From: Pseudarcicella hirudinis
GTDB taxonomy: Bacteria; Bacteroidota; Bacteroidia; Cytophagales; Spirosomataceae
Assembly (NCBI RefSeq): GCF_900115665.1
Contig: NZ_FOXH01000010.1
Location: 62,001-126,000 of the forward strand
Length of the DNA stretch: 64,000 bases
Direction: 5' to 3'
A program made the position numbers and the translations under genes. Shown here piece by piece: positions 44,955-54,700 of the stretch (position 1 is its first letter; each line of letters begins with the position of its first letter). The notes under the pieces are model-generated. The model saw only the letters and a program-made list of their open reading frames with translations. It made no database searches and was not told the origin of the DNA.

Positions 44955-44990
44955 AAAAGGGTTACACATTCAATGTGTAACCCTTTTTTT
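44955..44990 (+). terminator. Terminator after tRNA-Leu
   Basis: The arm at 44955-44970 pairs perfectly with the sequence from 44972, centred on one or three loop bases, and is followed by seven or more T. Confidence 0.9.
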
Positions 44991-45062
44991 ATTGGCAATG
45001 AGCTATATCAAATAGCTCTGTCCACTCCATAACGCTTTTTTAAAAGAATTGGAATAGATCCC

Positions 45063-45099
45063 AAAATGCCCCAGTGTATCAACGAATCAGAGGCATTTT
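45063..45099 (-). terminator. Possible terminator of the TonB receptor operon
   Basis: AAAATGCC (45063-45070) pairs with GGCATTTT (45092-45099) around a 21-base loop, 24 bases past the DoxX-like stop. The T-run on the minus strand is short. Confidence 0.5.
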
Positions 45100-45122
45100 A
45101 ATAAAATCTATAAGAATACACG

Positions 45123-45512
45123 TTAGAATTCTCTGAGAAAAATCTTTTGCAAGACTTGATAATTCATTCTTATAAGGAATAAGAGTAAGAGAAGAATAGT
45201 GGTATCAAATATAATATAGCCTGTTTGATGAGATAGAAATACATGACAGGCAATCAGATTGAGAACCATTGGGATGAGCATGATTACCGCTAAAAGATAG
45301 GTTTTTTTGAAAATAAGTAACAAACCGGACAGAAGCTGGCAAAAACCTATAAAGTAGATGTAACCGCTTTCTGCAAGTAAGTTATAAAATACAACAAACG
45401 AATTGTTCACTTCATTAACTGGTACAGGGTGGTGCCAGATTAATTTTTCTGCGCCATGCCATACAAATAATAAAGACAGTAATAGCCTGATTACATAAAT
45501 AATAGTATTCAT
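45123..45512 (-). CDS. DoxX-like small membrane protein
   Basis: This 129-residue protein has four predicted helices (about 3-19, 48-67, 71-91, 96-115). The opening RLLLSLLFVWHGAEKLIWH matches the DoxX/MauE-type pattern, in which a helix carries a conserved acidic residue. DoxX proteins are poorly understood; some join redox or thiosulfate systems. It starts one base after the stop of the upstream membrane protein, so the two are translationally linked and part of the TonB receptor operon. A role in ferric-siderophore handling is inferred from the operon only. Confidence 0.72.
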   Translation of the reverse strand: MNTIIYVIRLLLSLLFVWHGAEKLIWHHPVPVNEVNNSFVVFYNLLAESGYIYFIGFCQLLSGLLLIFKKTYLLAVIMLIPMVLNLIACHVFLSHQTGYIIFDTTILLLLLFLIRMNYQVLQKIFLREF

Positions 45513-45513
45513 A

Positions 45514-45939
45514 CTACGAAATGTTTGTTTGCTGGTTATTATTTTTCAGCCATTTAAAAGCTATCCATAAATTTACAGCACTTAAAATCAGCATCAGTGA
45601 AAGCATTAGGATAGGAGCATAATTGGGAGACTTACTTTCCACTTCATTATAATCCATTATTAAAACATATATACTCAAAAATAAAAGTAATGCGCTCAGG
45701 ATAAGGTTGATCATTCTAACCCATTTCTGATCACTGATTATCATTAAGATGATTATGGTAATGGGAACCGAGAAAAACATCACAGTATTCATAGAAACCT
45801 GAGCAACTGTCATCCTTTCCGGATTAGGTGCAATGATGCTTTTCCCGAGAAACAGAGGCAAAAACTCTGTGATGATATTCACAATTATGCCTGTCATATA
45901 AGTAAGCCAAAGTGCGATTGTTTTTTGCTGGTAATTCAT
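45514..45939 (-). CDS. Four-helix membrane protein of unknown function
   Basis: This 141-residue protein has four hydrophobic helices (about 9-32, 53-69, 74-95, 108-128) and little outside the membrane. No family is recognised. It lies between the TonB receptor (20 bp upstream) and the DoxX-like gene (one base downstream), all on the minus strand, which makes an operon very likely. It may help transport or reduction of the receptor ligand. That is inference. Confidence 0.7.
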   Translation of the reverse strand: MNYQQKTIALWLTYMTGIIVNIITEFLPLFLGKSIIAPNPERMTVAQVSMNTVMFFSVPITIIILMIISDQKWVRMINLILSALLLFLSIYVLIMDYNEVESKSPNYAPILMLSLMLILSAVNLWIAFKWLKNNNQQTNIS

Positions 45940-45959
45940 CTTGTTTTGAGATAAGATTA

Positions 45960-48323
45960 TTAAAAATTTACTCTTCCGCTGATACCAAAGGTTTGAGGAG
46001 TACCCAGCATAACGAATGTTCCGTTTTGTGCATAGCCGAAGGCTAAATACTTTTCTTTAAAAGTGTTACGGATCCAGGCTGTCAGTTCAAATTTTGAAAA
46101 AGAGAGTCCGGCTTTAAAATTGACTAAGCTGTAAGGGGATTGCCGGATAGCGTTTTTAAGGTCAAAATAGATTTCACCAATGCTGTTCCATTCCGCTCTT
46201 AGCTGATAACGAACCTTATTTGTTTTTGTAAAGGCAGCCTGATATTGAGCAGCTAAGACTGATGTATATTGAGGAGTAAGAAATACCTTATTTCCATTAA
46301 AGTCCTTCATAGTTGTTCCTTCCGGAAGCGGTAACTTTTCATATCTTGCATGATTATAGCCTACATTGTATTCAAGTTGAAGGCCTTTTACAGGAATGTA
46401 GGCTGCTTCGATTTCTGCTCCGTAATTTTTAGCTTCTCCTGTATTCATTGTAGCTTGCTGATTACCTGATCCCGGAAGAAAGCCGGTAGTTTGCATATCA
46501 AACCAGTGTATATAAAAAAGGGCCGCATTAATTCTTAATTGGTTATTTAAAGCAGTAGTTTTTACGCCAAATTTATAATTATTACTTTTCTCAGAACCAT
46601 AACTGATATAATTCGGATTAGTTGTTTGTTCATTGAACCCTCCGGCTCTGAATCCCCGGCTATATGACAGATAAGTCTTTATATTGTCCTTCAGTTGCCA
46701 GCCTATATTAAGTTTAGGAGAAAAAGCATTATATCCTGCTTTTCGGGTGCTGTCTTTTAGCAGAACCCGGTCAGGAAATCCATCTTTTTTGAATAATTGA
46801 CTATTTGTAAATTCTTTGCTTTCATCGTCATAACGAAGGCCCGCTGTTACTTCAAGTAAGTCAGTAATCCTGTAGGTTGTTTGTCCGAATACCGACCAGA
46901 TGTTGAAATTACTCTTGGAAGTAAGTATTATACGATAGGGAGCATAAGGGTCTGCTGAAACAGCATCTTTTCCAATACCGTAGTCGTATAATGCCGGGCT
47001 TTTTTCAGATACATATAAGGCACCGCCGGTCCATTTCCATTTCGACGGGCTTCCGGGCAGGCTATTGACTCTTATTTCCTGTGTAAAACTGTTCTGATAA
47101 TTGTAATCAGGTAATTCCAAATAAGTAAAAGAAGTAAAATCGTACGGAGAAAAATCTCCATCCATTAATCCGGTACTAACAAAACGGCTTTTTTGAAAGG
47201 AAGAAATACTTTTTACCGCAATATTTCTACCCGTATAACCAATTTTAAGTGAGGGTTGCACACTTGACTGATTTACCCATGTATTCAGGTTCTGATTAGT
47301 AGTATAGGGATTTGAAAATGCAATTGCAGTATTAGCTGCATAAGGATATGCTCCCCGGTTTTTATTCTGGTATGTATTTAGATTCAGGTTAAAATCCCAG
47401 GTGGCAGAAGGTTTGTATAATAAAGTGGCTGAAGTGCCGTATCCGGTGTAATGGTCAAATGTCGAGTTATCGAAAAGATTGGTGATATAACCTTCTCTGT
47501 CATGGTAAAAACCTGAAAGTTTAAGGAATAGTTTGTCTTTTATCAATGGGCCGTTTATTGCCATACTGTAGCGTTGCATGCCATAATTCCCTGAACTGAT
47601 TTCTGCGAAGCCATTCCAGTGATTTGCAGGAGTTTTGCTGTAAATATTTATTACTCCGCCAATCGCATTTCTGCCGTATAAGGTACCCTGAGGTCCGCGG
47701 AGTACTTCTATTCTGTCAACATCATTAATGACAGAATAGGCATTTTGCAAACTGGTTTGCGGGATATCATCTACAAACATAGCTACCCCCATCGTGGTAC
47801 TGTTTGCTCCCACACCTCGGATAGTGATGTAAGGACGCTCATCACCGATGTTAGAAACAAACAGATTGGGAACCAGTGCGGTAATGTCTTTTACCGACCA
47901 TATCCGGTATGCGTTGATTTTTTTTGCAGTAATTGCTGAAATGGCTAACGGCAGATTTTGCAGGTTATTTTGCTGCTTTTCGGCAGTAACGGTCACAGTC
48001 TGCAATTCAGTAGTGTTATCAGAGCATTTGATTTTTATCGCTGTGGTTTCATTGGAAACTACCTTAATCTTATGTTTTTGCGTTTCAAGCCCTATAGCAG
48101 AAATCACTAATGTGTATTCTCCCTGAGCAAGACCTGAAAATTCAAAACGCCCGTCTGTATTCGTTTTTGTCCCTTTATTATTCTCTTCAATTCTAACACT
48201 TGCATGTGCCGAAGGACTTCCGTCTTCTCTGAAAATATACCCCTGTATATTCCCTGGATTCTGAGCCAAAACAGGAATAGATGGCAGTAAAATAAATAAT
48301 AGTATGATAATCTGTCTGAGCAT
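45960..48323 (-). CDS. TonB-dependent siderophore-type receptor
   Basis: This 787-residue outer-membrane receptor has a signal peptide (about 1-20, ending VLAQ). A carboxypeptidase-like domain follows (about 25-105, GNIQGYIFREDGSPSAHASV). The TonB box region is LQTVTVTAEKQ. The plug holds YITIRGVGANSTTMGVAMFVD and VDRIEVLRGPQGTLYGRNAIGGVINI, the best-known receptor signature. The barrel ends in a Phe. It has no STN domain, so it is not a cell-surface signalling type. The divergent AraC/PchR-like gene and a Fur-like palindrome just before the start suggest iron-siderophore uptake. Confidence 0.92.
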   Translation of the reverse strand: MLRQIIILLFILLPSIPVLAQNPGNIQGYIFREDGSPSAHASVRIEENNKGTKTNTDGRFEFSGLAQGEYTLVISAIGLETQKHKIKVVSNETTAIKIKCSDNTTELQTVTVTAEKQQNNLQNLPLAISAITAKKINAYRIWSVKDITALVPNLFVSNIGDERPYITIRGVGANSTTMGVAMFVDDIPQTSLQNAYSVINDVDRIEVLRGPQGTLYGRNAIGGVINIYSKTPANHWNGFAEISSGNYGMQRYSMAINGPLIKDKLFLKLSGFYHDREGYITNLFDNSTFDHYTGYGTSATLLYKPSATWDFNLNLNTYQNKNRGAYPYAANTAIAFSNPYTTNQNLNTWVNQSSVQPSLKIGYTGRNIAVKSISSFQKSRFVSTGLMDGDFSPYDFTSFTYLELPDYNYQNSFTQEIRVNSLPGSPSKWKWTGGALYVSEKSPALYDYGIGKDAVSADPYAPYRIILTSKSNFNIWSVFGQTTYRITDLLEVTAGLRYDDESKEFTNSQLFKKDGFPDRVLLKDSTRKAGYNAFSPKLNIGWQLKDNIKTYLSYSRGFRAGGFNEQTTNPNYISYGSEKSNNYKFGVKTTALNNQLRINAALFYIHWFDMQTTGFLPGSGNQQATMNTGEAKNYGAEIEAAYIPVKGLQLEYNVGYNHARYEKLPLPEGTTMKDFNGNKVFLTPQYTSVLAAQYQAAFTKTNKVRYQLRAEWNSIGEIYFDLKNAIRQSPYSLVNFKAGLSFSKFELTAWIRNTFKEKYLAFGYAQNGTFVMLGTPQTFGISGRVNF

Positions 48324-48356
48324 TTTTATGGGGATTAAAATAAAAGAAGTTGTTGT

Positions 48357-48377
48357 TATTTGGAATTATTCCAAATA
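48357..48377. promoter_or_regulatory. Fur-like 7-1-7 palindrome before the TonB receptor
   Basis: Arms TATTTGGAAT and ATTCCAAATA (10 bp, perfect) flank a single T at 48367. The inner GGAAT-T-ATTCC has the 7-1-7 layout of Fur-superfamily boxes. It lies 34 bases before the receptor start, so binding would block that transcript. Confidence 0.65.
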
Positions 48378-48405
48378 GTTTAAATTTGCCTGCAAATCTA
48401 AACTA
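48376..48405. promoter_or_regulatory. Second inverted repeat before the TonB receptor
   Basis: Arms of 14 bases starting TAGTTTAAATTTGC, with one mismatch, flank a CT centre. It overlaps the first palindrome by two bases on its right side and probably covers the minus-33 area of the receptor promoter. Confidence 0.5.
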
Positions 48406-48429
48406 CTGCCACCTGATACTGAGAACCCA

Positions 48430-48462
48430 AAACGGATTAAAGCGTACGTGAAACGGATAAAA
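48430..48462. promoter_or_regulatory. Direct repeats, likely AraC binding sites
   Basis: AAACGGATTAAA (48430-48441) and AAACGGATAAAA (48451-48462) are spaced by 21 bp, two helical turns, the usual layout for AraC-family dimers. They end 3 bases before the preferred start of the AraC gene and lie about 110-140 bases before the receptor start. Confidence 0.6.
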
Positions 48463-48465
48463 ATC

Positions 48466-49470
48466 ATGAAACAACAAATTCATACGGAAGACTTTCAGCA
48501 GCTTATTATTGAAAATGCTTATCCTGAGCGTTTCTATAGCGAAGAGGGTATAACAGAACGGATTATTGTGATCAATGAGAGTTTTGGAAAGAGCAGCCTG
48601 AAGGAAATATTTTTTGATGGGGTATATATAAGTGTCGGAGCCCTGAACATATTTAAACCTACTATTTTACATACAAAGGCTGATTTTGAGACAGTAGCTA
48701 TGCACTTTTGTATTGAGGGGAGCTCTCATAGCCGTTTACAGGGAAGTTCAAAAAACTTTACCACTTTTGGAGCAAACCAGCACAATCTTGTTTATATGCC
48801 TTATTATGAAGGGAAATTAGAATTACCCGAATATGCAGACATGAAAATGCTGGAAATTAATCTGACGCTTGAATTTTTTCAAAGAATAGCTTCGGAGGAA
48901 TTTCCGGTCTTTAAATCCTTTTTTGAAAACATCCGCAGTAAAAGTCATGGTATATTGGGTAAACACAATCGGACAATTACACCTAGGATGCAATGGCTCA
49001 TAAAAGAAATAGTTGAATGTAAACAAAAAGGATATTTAAAGAGGCTGTTTTTAGAAGCAAAAATACTTGAGTTATTTATGCTTCAGGTCGAAATGTTTGA
49101 AGAGCCTCAGTTGCAAAAGCAGGCATTTATAAAGAAGAAAGACGTAGATAAAATCGTTCATGCGCAACATATCATTCTTGCAAATATTAATACCCCTTAC
49201 TCATTACTTGAGCTTTCAAGACAGGTAGGAATTAACGACTTTAAATTAAAGCGTGGTTTCAAAGAAGTATTCGGAAATACTGTTTTCGGATATATTCATC
49301 AGATACGGATGGAGAGGGCTAAGGAGAAATTGTTACAGGGAGAAATGAATATCTCGGAGGTGGCAGATTATACCGGATATAAAAACCGTACACATTTCAG
49401 TGCTGCTTTTAAAAAGACTTTCGGGTTTTCTCCGACTGGATTAATTAACTGTAAAGGAGGGATTTCCTGA
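48466..49470 (+). CDS. AraC family (PchR-like) transcriptional regulator
   Basis: A GTG at 48448 opens the frame, but the ATG at 48466 (MKQQIHTEDF) avoids the upstream direct repeats and is preferred; the protein is then 334 residues. The N-terminal half (about 1-220) resembles PchR-type sensors that bind a ferric siderophore. The C-terminal domain has two helix-turn-helix motifs: YSLLELSRQVGINDFKLKRGF and ISEVADYTGYKNRTHFSAAF, then KKTFGFSPTG, the AraC signature. It is divergent from the TonB receptor operon and likely activates it when the siderophore is present. Autoregulation is suggested by the repeat position. Confidence 0.9.
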   Translation: MKQQIHTEDFQQLIIENAYPERFYSEEGITERIIVINESFGKSSLKEIFFDGVYISVGALNIFKPTILHTKADFETVAMHFCIEGSSHSRLQGSSKNFTTFGANQHNLVYMPYYEGKLELPEYADMKMLEINLTLEFFQRIASEEFPVFKSFFENIRSKSHGILGKHNRTITPRMQWLIKEIVECKQKGYLKRLFLEAKILELFMLQVEMFEEPQLQKQAFIKKKDVDKIVHAQHIILANINTPYSLLELSRQVGINDFKLKRGFKEVFGNTVFGYIHQIRMERAKEKLLQGEMNISEVADYTGYKNRTHFSAAFKKTFGFSPTGLINCKGGIS

Positions 49471-49478
49471 AAATAAAA

Positions 49479-49512
49479 AAACCGATTCAGGAGAAATCTC
49501 CTAAACCGGTTT
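49479..49512. terminator. Bidirectional terminator between araC-like and susD-like genes
   Basis: Outer arms AAACCG/CGGTTT and inner arms AGGAG/CTCCT pair around an AAAT loop, with 4-base internal bulges. It lies between two convergent stops. Confidence 0.75.
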
Positions 49513-49532
49513 GAATTAACCCAAACAAAAGA

Positions 49533-51143
49533 TTACCAGCCCGGCGTCTGCTTATAAGCGCCGTTGCTTCTTGAAATTTCGTCCGGGCTTATAGGCCAGG
49601 CCATATGTTTGTTAGGATCGAAGTTTCTCGCAGGCCATACTTTCTGAATAGTATATGGAGAATTAGGATCTGTCTTATTCGTATGAATTCTTCCTGTTAA
49701 CGGTGCATTGATTTTAGCAAAATCACCCCAACGTTTTAAGTCTGCAAGTCTGTCTGTCCATTCGCAAGCAAGTTCAGTACGTCTTTCATGTTTCAGATCA
49801 GACATTGTAGGGTTTGCAATTGGCTGTAAACCTACTCTTGCTCTTACTTCATTCAATGGCGCAGCTGCTTCTGAGCTTTTGCCCTGCTGTAAAAGAGCTT
49901 CTGCTTTGAATAAAAGAATTTCAGCATAACGCATTAGAGGCAGGCTAAGTTTAGTAGTAGGATAATCACCGTTTTGATTAATCATCATGTTACTTCCTGC
50001 ATTCTCGTTTGAGCCGTAGCTGTATGGCTCCATGTATTTGTTAATCTGGAAACCAGAAAGGCTGTTGGTCGAGAAATAGCTTCTTTCTTTACCGAAATAA
50101 GTAAATTTATCTCCAAACTTCAGAATAGTCACTTCACGTCTCGGATCATTCGCTTCGTACTCATCATAAAGCTCCTCTGTTGGCTGGAAATATCCCCAGC
50201 CATTATAAATACCCCATCCTTTGTTTTCAAGAACAACACCCATAAATTCTGATCCGCCCTGAACATCAGAAGTTACAGACCAAAGGTATTCCGAACTCCA
50301 GTTATTTTCTATTTTGAAAACAGCCTGATAATTGGCTTTTCCATTGGCTTTTCCTGAAATCAAAGCTCTTTTACCTTCAGTCTTGATTCTATCGCATAAA
50401 GCCGGAATCAAAGCCCATTTCGACTGATCGTATTGTGCCCAGTAAGCATATACTTTAACCATATATCCCCATGCAGCAGCCTTGTGAGCTCTTCCCTGAT
50501 TTTCGGAAGAATATGTTTCGAAGAAAGGTAAAAGATCAGCAGCTTTTGTAAGATCACTGATAATCTGAGCATAGTTATCTGTTACAGAAGGAAGTTGCGG
50601 AGGAATTCTGCTGCCAAATTCAGCATTTTCTACACCATCATATGGAACTCCCTGGTTTTTATGTCCCCAAAGATAGGCTAACCAGAAGTGAGAGAATGCT
50701 CTCATGAAATAAGCTTCGCCTAATGAACGGTTTCTTACGGCGTCACTGATATTTGTTGCACCTTTTACACCTGCAATAGCCTGATTGGCTTTATTCATCA
50801 TCCAGTACAAATCATTCCAGCCATCTGTCATATAACCCTCACGTCCTGAAGGAATGAAATTTTTGATGTTTTCTCCGTCCGCTTTTGAACGGCCCACGAT
50901 TAAGTCATCGCTTGCATTCTGCATCCAGAAAAGGTTTCGTCCCCAGGTTGATTCATTACGCATAGGAACGTAAATGGCAGCAATTCCTTTTTTAACATCG
51001 TCCTCACTTTTCCAGAAATATGCTGTGGTCGGCTCTCCGTTTGGTTTGGTATCAACCCAATCTTTCTGACAAGAACCCATTGTGACGCCCAGGCAGATCA
51101 AAAAAGCGGTACGTCGTGTCAATGATTTTATATATTGTTTCAT
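49533..51143 (-). CDS. SusD/RagB-like outer-membrane lipoprotein (module 2)
   Basis: This 536-residue protein is the surface ligand-binding partner of the second SusC. The signal peptide ends TMGSC, with the acylated Cys at residue 25. Family marks are DTKPNGEPTTAYFWKSEDDV at the start of the mature part, a GWNDLYWMMNKANQAIAGV helix, NRSLGEAYFMRAFSHFWLAY, LMRYAEILLFKAEALLQQGKS, and the late HERRTELACEWTDRLADLKRW. It differs clearly in sequence from the first SusD, so it probably binds another ligand. No enzyme gene lies nearby to identify it. Confidence 0.93.
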   Translation of the reverse strand: MKQYIKSLTRRTAFLICLGVTMGSCQKDWVDTKPNGEPTTAYFWKSEDDVKKGIAAIYVPMRNESTWGRNLFWMQNASDDLIVGRSKADGENIKNFIPSGREGYMTDGWNDLYWMMNKANQAIAGVKGATNISDAVRNRSLGEAYFMRAFSHFWLAYLWGHKNQGVPYDGVENAEFGSRIPPQLPSVTDNYAQIISDLTKAADLLPFFETYSSENQGRAHKAAAWGYMVKVYAYWAQYDQSKWALIPALCDRIKTEGKRALISGKANGKANYQAVFKIENNWSSEYLWSVTSDVQGGSEFMGVVLENKGWGIYNGWGYFQPTEELYDEYEANDPRREVTILKFGDKFTYFGKERSYFSTNSLSGFQINKYMEPYSYGSNENAGSNMMINQNGDYPTTKLSLPLMRYAEILLFKAEALLQQGKSSEAAAPLNEVRARVGLQPIANPTMSDLKHERRTELACEWTDRLADLKRWGDFAKINAPLTGRIHTNKTDPNSPYTIQKVWPARNFDPNKHMAWPISPDEISRSNGAYKQTPGW

Positions 51144-51277
51144 AAAAGTAAATCGTTAATAATTTTCGGTAAATGGCAGAATGAATTTGCAGAACCTTTA
51201 TTTAAATTATTACGGAAAGTTTCAGTAACAAATTCATTCATGTGCCAATTATGCTTTAACTGTTTGTTGAAAAAGAC

Positions 51278-54200
51278 CTAGAATTTAAGTTTTAATCCCA
51301 AAGAATAAACTCTTGAAACAGGGAACTGTCCTCCGTCAAGACCAATACCGCCTACTTCCGGATCCATTCCGCTGTACTTGGTGAAAGTCAATAAGTTGTC
51401 TCCGCTGAAATAGATTCTCAAACTTGAATTCCAAACCATTTTCGGGAAAGTATAACCGATGATTAAGCTTTTAAGTCTCAGATAGTTTCCGCTTTCAAGA
51501 TACCAGTCTGAAGGAGTCTGGAAGTTTTTATTTGCATCACTTGCCGAAATACGGGGAATATTTGAACCTGTATTGGTTGGTGACCAGGCATCGAGGATTT
51601 TATCCCAACGGTTGTAACCCTGTTCTGAGGCATTTAAAGTAGATTCTTTGAAAGCATTGAATATTTTAACGCCACCTACGCCCTGAAGGAATAAGCTAAG
51701 ATCAAAGTTGTTCCAGTTTACATTCGTTGTAAATCCGAACGTCATAGTCGGGAAAGCGCTGCCCATATATACTCTGTCCGCATCATCAATTTTACCATCG
51801 CCATTCTGATCCACAAATTTCAGATCACCTGCTTTAGCATTCGGCTGAATTTTTTTACCTTCTTTGGCATAAGCATTAGCCTCAGCATCTGACTGGAAAA
51901 TACCATCAGATTTAATTAACCAATAAGAATAATATGGCTGACCAACTGTTGAACGGAATGGAGCTAATGTACCTCTCCAGGCGTCAGAGTGTTGCCAGAA
52001 AGAGTTGACATTGTCATCAATATATTCAACGTTGTTTTTCAAAGTGGCAATGTTTCCGCCGATTTCGTAACTAAGCTTACCGATTTTGTCTCTCCAGGTT
52101 GCTGCAAGTTCAAAACCTGTATTTCTGATTTTTCCCTGATTAATCAATGGAGCACCATATCCGTAAGTTTTTGTCCATTGAGTATCCTGTGACTTAATCA
52201 GGTCAAATGTAAGTTTGTCGAAGTAATCAGCTGTGATTGAAAGTCTTTCTTTAAAGAAGGCCATGTCAACACCGATATCAGTTTGCTGAGAAGTTTCCCA
52301 TGAAAGGCTCGGGTTGTTTCTGCTGCCTACATATAAAGCGCTTGACAGAGGAGCACCGTTTCCTACCTGATAAGTATAGTCTGAAGAAAGTTTAGGATAA
52401 CCATAATACAATCCTACAGATGCAATGTTTCCTATTTGTCCCCAGCTCGCACGGAATTTCAAAAGATCTACACCTTGTACATGAAAGAAAGGTTCTGAGC
52501 TAAGTTTCCAGGCTGCTGTAACTGCCGGGAATCCTTTTCCGCGGAAACCATCAGCTAGTCTTCCTGCAATGTCATAACGGTAGCTACCTGTAACAAAATA
52601 ACGGTTTGCCCAGCTATATGATAATCTGCTTACATAAGAAAGGTTTCTGTCTGTCCAGTCATAATCGCTTGGTCTGATTTGGTCAAAAATAGTAGCATTT
52701 ACAAAAAACTGCGCCCAATCCTGTTCGTTTTGTAAGCCTCTTGCTGCTGTAGTAAACCCTTTAGCACTATTTTCCTGAGCAGTTACAGAAAGCATTGCTC
52801 CGATGCTGTGTTTATTGAAGGATTGAGCGTAATTGGCTGTATTTTCCCAGATCCAGTTATAGCCTTTATCGGTACGATATGATAATGTATTCTGGTTGTT
52901 CGGTTTTCCGGGTTCTGTTCTTGAAGGTTCGAAATTTTTGTAGAAAGCACTTGTCTGACGATAAGAAAATCTGGTAAGGAAGCTTAAACCGGGAATGATG
53001 TTGGAGAAAGATAATTCCGAAACAGACTGAAGGTCATTACTTTTATCATTCGGATTGTTACGAAGTAAAGTAGCAACCGGGTTAATCGCATCACCGTGAA
53101 TACCAAGATATGGAGAATCTCTCGGTCCTACACCCCCGAAACTTCCGTCAGGATAATAAACTGTAGCCGCTCTCGGCATATAAATTGCTGAAAGAATTGT
53201 TCCGCTATAACCACTCTCTGTTGATGTTCCTACAGCTCCATGATTATTCCAGAACAATTCCTGACGGAACTTTAGTCTGTCTGTGAATTTATAGCTTGTG
53301 TTAAAACGCAATGAAATATTTTCACTATAGGTATTAAGAAGAGTACCTTCATTTCTTTCATAACGTCCCTGAAAAAGTGTTGAAAACTTTTCTGTTCCGG
53401 CGTTAATGGAAATATTATGTCTCTGTACAATACCTGTTCTGAAAATTGCGCCAATCCAGTCAGTACGTGTAATCTGGTCATTCGGGTTTTTGGTAGCATC
53501 CCATCCATCTAAAGGAGCCTGTCCTGCATTGGCAGCAGCTAAGTTTGCTACCATTGCCTCATCCTTCGCAGTTAATGACTGCGGTGTTTTCCAGGCACTT
53601 TTAACACCTGTAAATCCTGAATATTCTACTGTAGGCTTACCTTGAGTTGCTTGTCTTGTCGTAATCAGAATTACCCCTGCTGACCCTGAAAATGCACCAT
53701 AAATTGCAGCAGAAGCCGCATCTTTTAATACAGTAATAGATTCAACATCTGCCGGATTATAAGGAGCATTTGGTACACCATCCACTACATAAAGAACACT
53801 TTCACTTCCTCTTGAACCCGTACCTCTGATTGTAATATTAGGGGTTTTATCCGGGTGACCTCCATTATTGATTGCCGTAACACCTGCTACCTTACCCTGA
53901 ATCATACTGCCAACATCCAACACCGGACGTTCCTTGATTTTATCCATATCCGGAACAGAAGAAACTGCTGCTGAAAGGTCCTTTTTCTTAGATGTTCCGT
54001 ATCCTACCACAATTACTTCATCCAAAGACTTCGAATCCGTTTTCAAAACAATATTGATAACAGATTGCTTCCCGATAACAACTTCCTGTGTAATAAACCC
54101 TACAAAACTGAAAATCAATCTTGCGCCGGTATTCTCCGCTGTGATGGCATAATGTCCGTTTACGTCTGTTGTTGTACCTTTAGTTGTTCCCTTCAGTAAA

Positions 54201-54700
54201 ACACTTACGCCCGGAATTGCATTATTGTTTTCATCAAGAACAGTACCTTTTACAGTAACTGCTGCCGTGATGTCAGAATTTGACGATTCCTCAAAAGAAA
54301 CGCCATCATCGCTGGAAGATTCATAAGCAGTTTTTTTGATAGCAGATAAGAGGATCTTTTCATTAATTGCACGATACTCAATCTGTAAAGGAGACAATAA
54401 TCGATTTAAAACTCTGCTTAGCTTCTCGCTTTGAGCATTAAGAGAAACTTTCTCCTGTAAACTCAATCGGCTGTCACTGTAAACAAATTTAATTCCGGTT
54501 TGCATATGAATCTCCTGCAAAGCTTTTTTCAGGCTTACATGCTCTATATGCAAGGTGATTTCTTTGTTCAATACTTCCTGAGCATTGACAACTCTGGCAT
54601 GAGTCATGCTGACAGCAAACAAGCAAAGTATAAGTTGGAAGGCACTTATCCGCATGATTTTTAGTCGGTTACGATAGTAGTGTTTGGTAAAATTCTTCAT
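51278..54700 (-). CDS. SusC/RagA-like TonB-linked transporter with STN domain (module 2)
   Basis: The frame is open to 54733, but the Met complementary to 54698-54700 (MKNFTKHYYRNR) gives a better signal region; the protein is then 1140 residues. An STN domain (about 55-120, LKKALQEIHMQTGIKFVYSD) fits cell-surface signalling with the adjacent FecR. The carboxypeptidase-like domain has AIPGVSVLLKGTTKGTTTD. The plug begins LDEVIVVGYGTSKKKDLSAA and contains ESVLYVVDGVP and SITVLKDAASAAIYGAFSGSAG. The barrel follows and ends in LKF. Its substrate is unknown. It lies 135 bp before the SusD gene. Confidence 0.94.
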   Translation of the reverse strand: MKNFTKHYYRNRLKIMRISAFQLILCLFAVSMTHARVVNAQEVLNKEITLHIEHVSLKKALQEIHMQTGIKFVYSDSRLSLQEKVSLNAQSEKLSRVLNRLLSPLQIEYRAINEKILLSAIKKTAYESSSDDGVSFEESSNSDITAAVTVKGTVLDENNNAIPGVSVLLKGTTKGTTTDVNGHYAITAENTGARLIFSFVGFITQEVVIGKQSVINIVLKTDSKSLDEVIVVGYGTSKKKDLSAAVSSVPDMDKIKERPVLDVGSMIQGKVAGVTAINNGGHPDKTPNITIRGTGSRGSESVLYVVDGVPNAPYNPADVESITVLKDAASAAIYGAFSGSAGVILITTRQATQGKPTVEYSGFTGVKSAWKTPQSLTAKDEAMVANLAAANAGQAPLDGWDATKNPNDQITRTDWIGAIFRTGIVQRHNISINAGTEKFSTLFQGRYERNEGTLLNTYSENISLRFNTSYKFTDRLKFRQELFWNNHGAVGTSTESGYSGTILSAIYMPRAATVYYPDGSFGGVGPRDSPYLGIHGDAINPVATLLRNNPNDKSNDLQSVSELSFSNIIPGLSFLTRFSYRQTSAFYKNFEPSRTEPGKPNNQNTLSYRTDKGYNWIWENTANYAQSFNKHSIGAMLSVTAQENSAKGFTTAARGLQNEQDWAQFFVNATIFDQIRPSDYDWTDRNLSYVSRLSYSWANRYFVTGSYRYDIAGRLADGFRGKGFPAVTAAWKLSSEPFFHVQGVDLLKFRASWGQIGNIASVGLYYGYPKLSSDYTYQVGNGAPLSSALYVGSRNNPSLSWETSQQTDIGVDMAFFKERLSITADYFDKLTFDLIKSQDTQWTKTYGYGAPLINQGKIRNTGFELAATWRDKIGKLSYEIGGNIATLKNNVEYIDDNVNSFWQHSDAWRGTLAPFRSTVGQPYYSYWLIKSDGIFQSDAEANAYAKEGKKIQPNAKAGDLKFVDQNGDGKIDDADRVYMGSAFPTMTFGFTTNVNWNNFDLSLFLQGVGGVKIFNAFKESTLNASEQGYNRWDKILDAWSPTNTGSNIPRISASDANKNFQTPSDWYLESGNYLRLKSLIIGYTFPKMVWNSSLRIYFSGDNLLTFTKYSGMDPEVGGIGLDGGQFPVSRVYSLGLKLKF

